This document shows, piece by piece, positions 60,102-64,000 of a stretch of DNA of 64,000 bases (its first letter is position 1; every line of letters starts with the position of its first letter). Made by a program: the position numbers and the translations under genes. Under the pieces are notes generated by a model. That model was not told the origin of the DNA and did no database searches. It worked only from the letters and a program-made list of their open reading frames with translations. Origin of the DNA: DAIDKA01 sp963726995 (GTDB lineage: Bacteria > Pseudomonadota > Gammaproteobacteria > Steroidobacterales > Steroidobacteraceae); the NCBI GenBank assembly GCA_963726995.1, contig CAVSEP010000007.1:434001-498000 (forward strand), given 5' to 3'.

Positions 60102-60866
60102 GTGCTAATTGTGACGAATCAAGGCCATCTCGAGCGACTCGCCAAGAAACTGCGGCCAGGGCTCGCTTCGCTGCGCTCGGGCGTCCGCCCCCTGATCGCC
60201 GCCTTCGCGGTATTTGCCGCCCCTAGACGCCGCTATCGGTGGCTGAAGCGTTGCATCGGACCGGGGATTTCAATCTCGGCGGCGTTGATGAGCGGTTGCG
60301 GCTCGATCGCCTACCCTGTCGAACACTACGAGGTGGTGCAATCGAAAGCGGCACTGCAAACTCCGGATCCGGATCCGGCGGCACTATCGCACCTTGACGT
60401 CACGCGTGTGAATCGTGGCCGCTACCTCGTTGAGATCGCAGGCTGTGCAGCCTGCCACACGGATGGGGCGCTGGTCGGGGAGCCCAATGCAGCAAGACTT
60501 CTTGCCGGCTCGTACCTGGGCATCGCAATTACCAATCCCTTCCGGGCCACCTTCCCCGGGGTCGCCTATCCGTCGAATCTCACGCCTGATCCGCGGACCG
60601 GACTCGGCAACCGCAGCGATGCCCAGATTGCGGCGGCCATTCGCTCAGGCGAAGCCACTTCCGGCGCGGGGCACCTGGTGGTGATGTCATGGCCTCTGTA
60701 TCGGCAGATGACTGATGACGATGTGAATGCGATCGTCATGTACCTGCGAAGCATTCCACCGGTCGAGCATCAAGTCCCCGAACGCGTACCACCGGGCACC
60801 AGGGCGAAAACCTCATACGTATATTTTGGCGTATATCGCTCAGGTCCCGAGATCGGGACTCACTGA
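60102..60866 (+). CDS. Cytochrome c with an N-terminal lipobox-like anchor
   Basis: 254 aa from GTG 60102; GTG 60111 is an alternative. A basic, long N-terminal region is followed by a hydrophobic stretch ending LMSGCGS, which resembles a lipobox. One heme-binding CAACH motif is near residue 116 and a distal Met is probable (VVMSWPLYRQMTDDDV). It resembles the cytochrome subunits of alcohol and aldehyde dehydrogenases, but no dehydrogenase gene is adjacent. Confidence 0.88.
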   Translation: MLIVTNQGHLERLAKKLRPGLASLRSGVRPLIAAFAVFAAPRRRYRWLKRCIGPGISISAALMSGCGSIAYPVEHYEVVQSKAALQTPDPDPAALSHLDVTRVNRGRYLVEIAGCAACHTDGALVGEPNAARLLAGSYLGIAITNPFRATFPGVAYPSNLTPDPRTGLGNRSDAQIAAAIRSGEATSGAGHLVVMSWPLYRQMTDDDVNAIVMYLRSIPPVEHQVPERVPPGTRAKTSYVYFGVYRSGPEIGTH

Positions 60867-61023
60867 ATACGCCGGTTGCGGCCGACGCAGGCCAGCCATC
60901 TCCCGGAGCCCAGCCCTTAGACAATCCAGGCGCCGCCGACCATTGGACTTTATGAGGCACGGCATGTACTTTGCGGCGTAAAGCGGGGGCCACACGGTTG
61001 AAATCCCCCGGAGGACGTCGTCG

Positions 61024-61692
61024 GTGCAACGCGGTCATCGTGCCATTCGAACGCTATCTGGCTGTCCTTCCTTGGGCTATGCCCTGGTCGCGTTGCTGCT
61101 CATCGGCTTGAGTGCCGATCCGGCGCCCGTGTACGCGGCCGGCGGTCCGCTGGGGATCGACTCCCGGCTGACTTACGACAACAGCGGCATCTGGGCGCGA
61201 AGCAATCAGGACGCTGTCATCGACAGCATGATGGCGATCGTCGGCATCGGCGCTCTATGGGAGGGCGGCGATGACCGACTTGGCAAGACTTTCTGGCAGT
61301 CGGTGGATGCCGGGGTGATCAGCGGCGTGGCCGCGACCACGCTGAAATATGCGTTTTCGCGCGAGCGGCCCTCACAGACTTCCAACCCGAACGAGTGGTT
61401 CACGGGACATGGTCAGAGCTTTCCCAGCGGCGAGGTGACCACGACGAGTTCCCTGGTCACGCCGTTCGTGCTGGAGTACGGTAGGGATCACCCCGCAGTG
61501 TATGCGCTGGAGCTGCTGCCGCTCTACGATGCCATTGCGCGCATGAAGACCTGGGGGCATTGGCAGAGCGACGTGCTGGCCGGATACGTTCTGGGGACCG
61601 CAAGCGGGTACTTCCTGCACCGCAGCGGCGCCCCGCTGGTGCTCAGCATCATGCCCCACGGCGTTCAGATCGGGCTGAAGATGCAGTTTTGA
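61024..61692 (+). CDS. PAP2-superfamily phosphatase with variant motif 2
   Basis: 222 aa from GTG 61024, with a signal sequence (LVALLLIGLSADPAPVYAA). Motif 1 is K108YAFSRERP and motif 3 is ARMKTWGHWQSDV (R173, nucleophile H179, D183). Motif 2 is PSGE instead of PSGH, so the general-acid histidine is E137. Some PAP2 relatives carry this change. It may hydrolyse lipid phosphates slowly or have another role. Followed by b561. Confidence 0.87.
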   Translation: MQRGHRAIRTLSGCPSLGYALVALLLIGLSADPAPVYAAGGPLGIDSRLTYDNSGIWARSNQDAVIDSMMAIVGIGALWEGGDDRLGKTFWQSVDAGVISGVAATTLKYAFSRERPSQTSNPNEWFTGHGQSFPSGEVTTTSSLVTPFVLEYGRDHPAVYALELLPLYDAIARMKTWGHWQSDVLAGYVLGTASGYFLHRSGAPLVLSIMPHGVQIGLKMQF

Positions 61693-61723
61693 CGGCTGAA
61701 TCGATGATCATTGATGGTGCAAT

Positions 61724-62260
61724 ATGACGGATATCCCCACCCCATTCGCGCGGTATACACGAGGCGCCATTGCCTTTCACTGGGCTTCGGCGCTGCTGGT
61801 GGTGTGGGTGGGCGTGCTGGGCCTGCTGCATGACTCCTGGCCGCGGGCAACGCAATCCTTCTGGATCAACATTCACGCGCTCTCCGGATTGCTCCTCTTT
61901 GCGCTCATCGTTGCGCGGTTCTGGTGGCGCATGCGCCACCCGCCGCCGAAGCTGCCGGTAGACGCCGGCGAAATCTCACGGCGGCTCTCCGGACCGGTCC
62001 ACCTGTTGCTCTACGCGCTCATGTTCGTCATCCCCATCATTGGCGTCGTGACCTTCATCTGGCACGGCCGCGTCTTCGACTTTGGCCTGTTCCAGATCAA
62101 TCCGGGTATTCCCAGGAACCGGGCCATCTTTCATCCCACCGAAGATGTCCATGGCTACCTGGCCTATGCCCTGTTCGCGCTGGCCGGCCTGCACGCCGCA
62201 GCGGCGCTCTACCACCATCTGGTCCGACGCGACGACGTATTGAGGCGCATGGCGCCTTAG
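61724..62260 (+). CDS. Cytochrome b561
   Basis: 178 aa with four helices and heme histidines in GAIAFHWASALL, NIHALSGLLLFAL, GPVHLLLYALMF and EDVHGYLAYALF. It starts 31 bp after the PAP2 stop. It is a separate gene from the 54690 copy and only distantly similar to it. It would link the quinol pool to an extracytoplasmic acceptor. Confidence 0.92.
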   Translation: MTDIPTPFARYTRGAIAFHWASALLVVWVGVLGLLHDSWPRATQSFWINIHALSGLLLFALIVARFWWRMRHPPPKLPVDAGEISRRLSGPVHLLLYALMFVIPIIGVVTFIWHGRVFDFGLFQINPGIPRNRAIFHPTEDVHGYLAYALFALAGLHAAAALYHHLVRRDDVLRRMAP

Positions 62261-62280
62261 TTAACTGCGCAGCCCCTCCC

Positions 62281-62946
62281 TCAATAGAATCCGGGAATTA
62301 GTCTCGCCGTGCGGGCTGCGTAGGCGCGGTACGCCGGAAAGGTCTGCGACAGGATCAGTTCTTCGAAATGCATTCGCGGAAACTGCGCGGCCACGCCGAC
62401 GCCAAAGACCAGGAACGCCCAGGGTTGCTGATACTGGAACATGACCCCTAAGTTGACGATCTGTTCCGCCAGAAAGAGTGGGTGCCGGATGAAGCGGTAG
62501 GGACCGCTGACGATCAGGGCTCGGGCCTGCGGTGTCACGCTGAAGGAGCGGCCCAGCCAGGCCAGGGACAAGGCAGCCGCGAGTGTGCCGATGAGCACGA
62601 TGATGGACGACATCAAATCCGTCTGCGCATGCGGGCCCGCGGCGGGCAGCGCCAGGAACAGCAGTGTGGAATTGCCCCCGAGGAGCGCAATGATGCGGGG
62701 CCACCAGGCCTGCAATTTCGCCACCGGCAGCCTGCGAACGAGGAATAGCACCACCTGCAGGGCCGCGAACAGGGCGCCGGCAATCTTGGTGGCCACCGAC
62801 AACACAAGTTGGCTCGAATAAGGATACGCGCCTACTTCGTTGCGAATCTTCAGTGCGAAGCCGGCCACGGCAAAGACCAGCAGAATGATGAGCGGCAGCG
62901 CGGCCGCAAGATCATACAGCCGCGCCTTGGCAGTCAGCGAACGCAC
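62281..62946 (-). CDS. Isoprenylcysteine/phospholipid methyltransferase-like membrane protein
   Basis: 221 aa with about six helices. The C-terminal half has the ICMT/PEMT signature LIVSGPYRFIRHPLFLAEQI and HFEELILSQTFPAYRAYAART, a SAM-binding motif set. It overlaps the apbE 3' end by 13 nt, so it is co-transcribed with it. The substrate is unknown. Confidence 0.88.
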   Translation of the reverse strand: MRSLTAKARLYDLAAALPLIILLVFAVAGFALKIRNEVGAYPYSSQLVLSVATKIAGALFAALQVVLFLVRRLPVAKLQAWWPRIIALLGGNSTLLFLALPAAGPHAQTDLMSSIIVLIGTLAAALSLAWLGRSFSVTPQARALIVSGPYRFIRHPLFLAEQIVNLGVMFQYQQPWAFLVFGVGVAAQFPRMHFEELILSQTFPAYRAYAARTARLIPGFY

Positions 62947-63809
62947 CAGGCCCGGACCTGTTCTTCGCGAAGAAACGCTTCCGCATTCTCGCCACGCAGC
63001 AGCGCCAGCTTGGCCAGCAGACCCGCCTCGGTACAGGTGGGTGCGTGCACGGTCACCGAACGCGGCGCGCCGGTTATTGGCCAGCCGGAACGCGGATCCA
63101 GAACATGGCCGTAGCGAACCCCCTGGTGCTTGACGTAACGGTAGGTGTCGCCGCTGGTGGCCAGGGCGCCCTGGCTGAGGTCCAGCAGGCCTGAGGTGGC
63201 GCCCGCCTCATCCACATCGGCAATGGCCACATGCCAGGGGCTGCCGTCCCGCCTGGGGCCCGAGACCCTGAGGTCGCCTCCGAAGTTGACCAGCAGCGGC
63301 GCTTGCGCCTGCGCCCCGGCGAGCAGCAGTGCGCGATCCACCGCGTATTCCTTGCCGATGCCGCCCAGGTCGATCTCCATGCCCGCGGGCAACGTCAGCA
63401 TCGGCCGGACCCAGGAGACCCGATGCCAGCCCACGAATTGGAGGACCTGCTGCACTTCGGCGGGCGCCGGCGGCGCGCTTGCGCCATCAAAGCGCCACAC
63501 CCGGCGCAGGGCGCCCGAAGTGATGTCGAACAGACCGTCACTCAACTGGTAGCAGGTCACTGCATAGTCGATGAGATCCGCGGACTCGGCATCGAGCTCC
63601 ACTTCCCGGCCGCCGCTTTGGTTGATCGTGGTGACTACGCTTGGGCGGTACCGCGAATATTTCGCCTCGATTCGCAGGGCCTCCTGCTTCGCGGCTTCCG
63701 CGGCTCGCGCGCCGCTTTCAGCATCGGCGCTGTCGACCAGGACCACGCAGGGGCTGGCCATGGCCTGGAACTGCGTGGTGAAGTCCTTGTTGAGGGTGCC
63801 CGGTGCCAT
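62934..63809 (-). CDS. apbE: FAD:protein FMN transferase
   Basis: 291-aa enzyme attaching FMN covalently to Thr/Ser of extracytoplasmic flavoproteins. Conserved parts: YSRYRPSVVTTINQSGG, EIDLGGIGKEYAVD and NFGGDLRVSG, then ALATSGDTYRY. No clear signal peptide or lipobox; the N-terminus is short, so it may be cytoplasmic or the start may lie elsewhere. It overlaps the ICMT-like gene and follows a DUF3570 gene by 3 bp. Confidence 0.94.
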   Translation of the reverse strand: MAPGTLNKDFTTQFQAMASPCVVLVDSADAESGARAAEAAKQEALRIEAKYSRYRPSVVTTINQSGGREVELDAESADLIDYAVTCYQLSDGLFDITSGALRRVWRFDGASAPPAPAEVQQVLQFVGWHRVSWVRPMLTLPAGMEIDLGGIGKEYAVDRALLLAGAQAQAPLLVNFGGDLRVSGPRRDGSPWHVAIADVDEAGATSGLLDLSQGALATSGDTYRYVKHQGVRYGHVLDPRSGWPITGAPRSVTVHAPTCTEAGLLAKLALLRGENAEAFLREEQVRAWCVR

Positions 63810-63812
63810 GTC

Positions 63813-64000
63813 CTAGAAAGCATAACTGTATCCGAGCAGCAACGTGACGGCGGTCAGGGCCGGGAACAGGTTCTGCTGCCGCAATTGGCCGACGGCGAAA
63901 GCCGGGAACCCGTCGCCCCGCTGGTCATAATATTCAACCCGGATGCTGAATTCGGAAGCCTCGTCCACGGGCATCCCGAACTTCAGGCCGTAGGTCAGCG
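63813..64000 (-). CDS. DUF3570 outer-membrane-like protein, C-terminal end
   Basis: Only the last 61 codons are in the window. They read LTYGLKFGMPVDEASEFSIR, then QLRQQNLFPALTAVTLLLGY and end in aromatic SYAF, as for an outer-membrane beta barrel of the DUF3570 family. These proteins are regularly followed by ApbE and associated with extracellular flavin or electron-transfer clusters. Confidence 0.8.
   Translation of the reverse strand, partial: LTYGLKFGMPVDEASEFSIRVEYYDQRGDGFPAFAVGQLRQQNLFPALTAVTLLLGYSYAF

Overview
The window looks like chromosome of a GC-rich Gammaproteobacterium. The gene order ribF-ileS-lspA-ispH, the divergent rplU-rpmA-obgE / ispB pair and an rpsT with a UUG start are the basis for this. 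A steroidobacterial or nevskial relative is possible, but that is inference. It carries aerobic and nitrosative-stress genes (qNOR, SOD, a catalase-like peroxidase, b561 cytochromes, an aromatic-ring hydroxylase) and two tRNA genes that have served as integration sites.

Layout. 1-10.7 kb: an RND efflux operon (incomplete at the left edge), a small XRE regulator facing an unknown gene, rlmE, a FAD dehydrogenase coupled to a TrmH-type methyltransferase, and an exported DUF6152 pair next to a TfdB-like flavin hydroxylase. 10.8-24.5 kb: a patchwork of stress genes and islets lying against the 3' end of tRNA-Thr(CGT). Two exact 45-bp copies and one decayed copy of the tRNA 3' end, plus 3' remnants of tyrosine recombinases, show repeated integration at this tRNA. 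The islets hold an ArsR-rhodanese-OsmC unit, qNOR, MarR, a ClC channel, an odd SOD, a Fic protein with an altered active site behind six 9-bp iterons, an orphan DUF1778 antitoxin, and an excisionase-like/PIN pair behind three tandem 9-bp repeats. 24.6-34.5 kb: core genes (Irr-like Fur protein, ispH, lspA, ileS, ribF, rpsT, obgE, rpmA, rplU, ispB), then a frameshifted beta-helix lipoprotein gene and tRNA-Pro(CGG). 34.5-54.6 kb: a ~20-kb island between tRNA-Pro and a 28-bp copy of its 3' end. 54.7-64 kb: b561 plus catalase-like peroxidase, SelO, an esterase, a cupin, a cytochrome c, PAP2, b561, an ICMT-like methyltransferase, ApbE and the end of a DUF3570 gene.

The most interesting unit is inside the tRNA-Pro island: six tightly packed genes for a complex I / hydrogenase-4-like membrane complex (HyfB, C, E, F, G, I types). 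Its large subunit has lost all four Ni-Fe cysteines, while its small subunit keeps the four cysteines for the proximal [4Fe-4S] cluster. No ferredoxin subunit, formate dehydrogenase or hydrogenase maturation gene is visible. It therefore resembles the energy-converting-hydrogenase-related (Ehr) group rather than a hydrogenase, and its electron donor and acceptor are unknown. The same island carries three diverged spermidine-synthase-like genes within 6 kb, a GTP-type PEP carboxykinase, a hipBA pair under a 59-bp palindrome and several small regulators.
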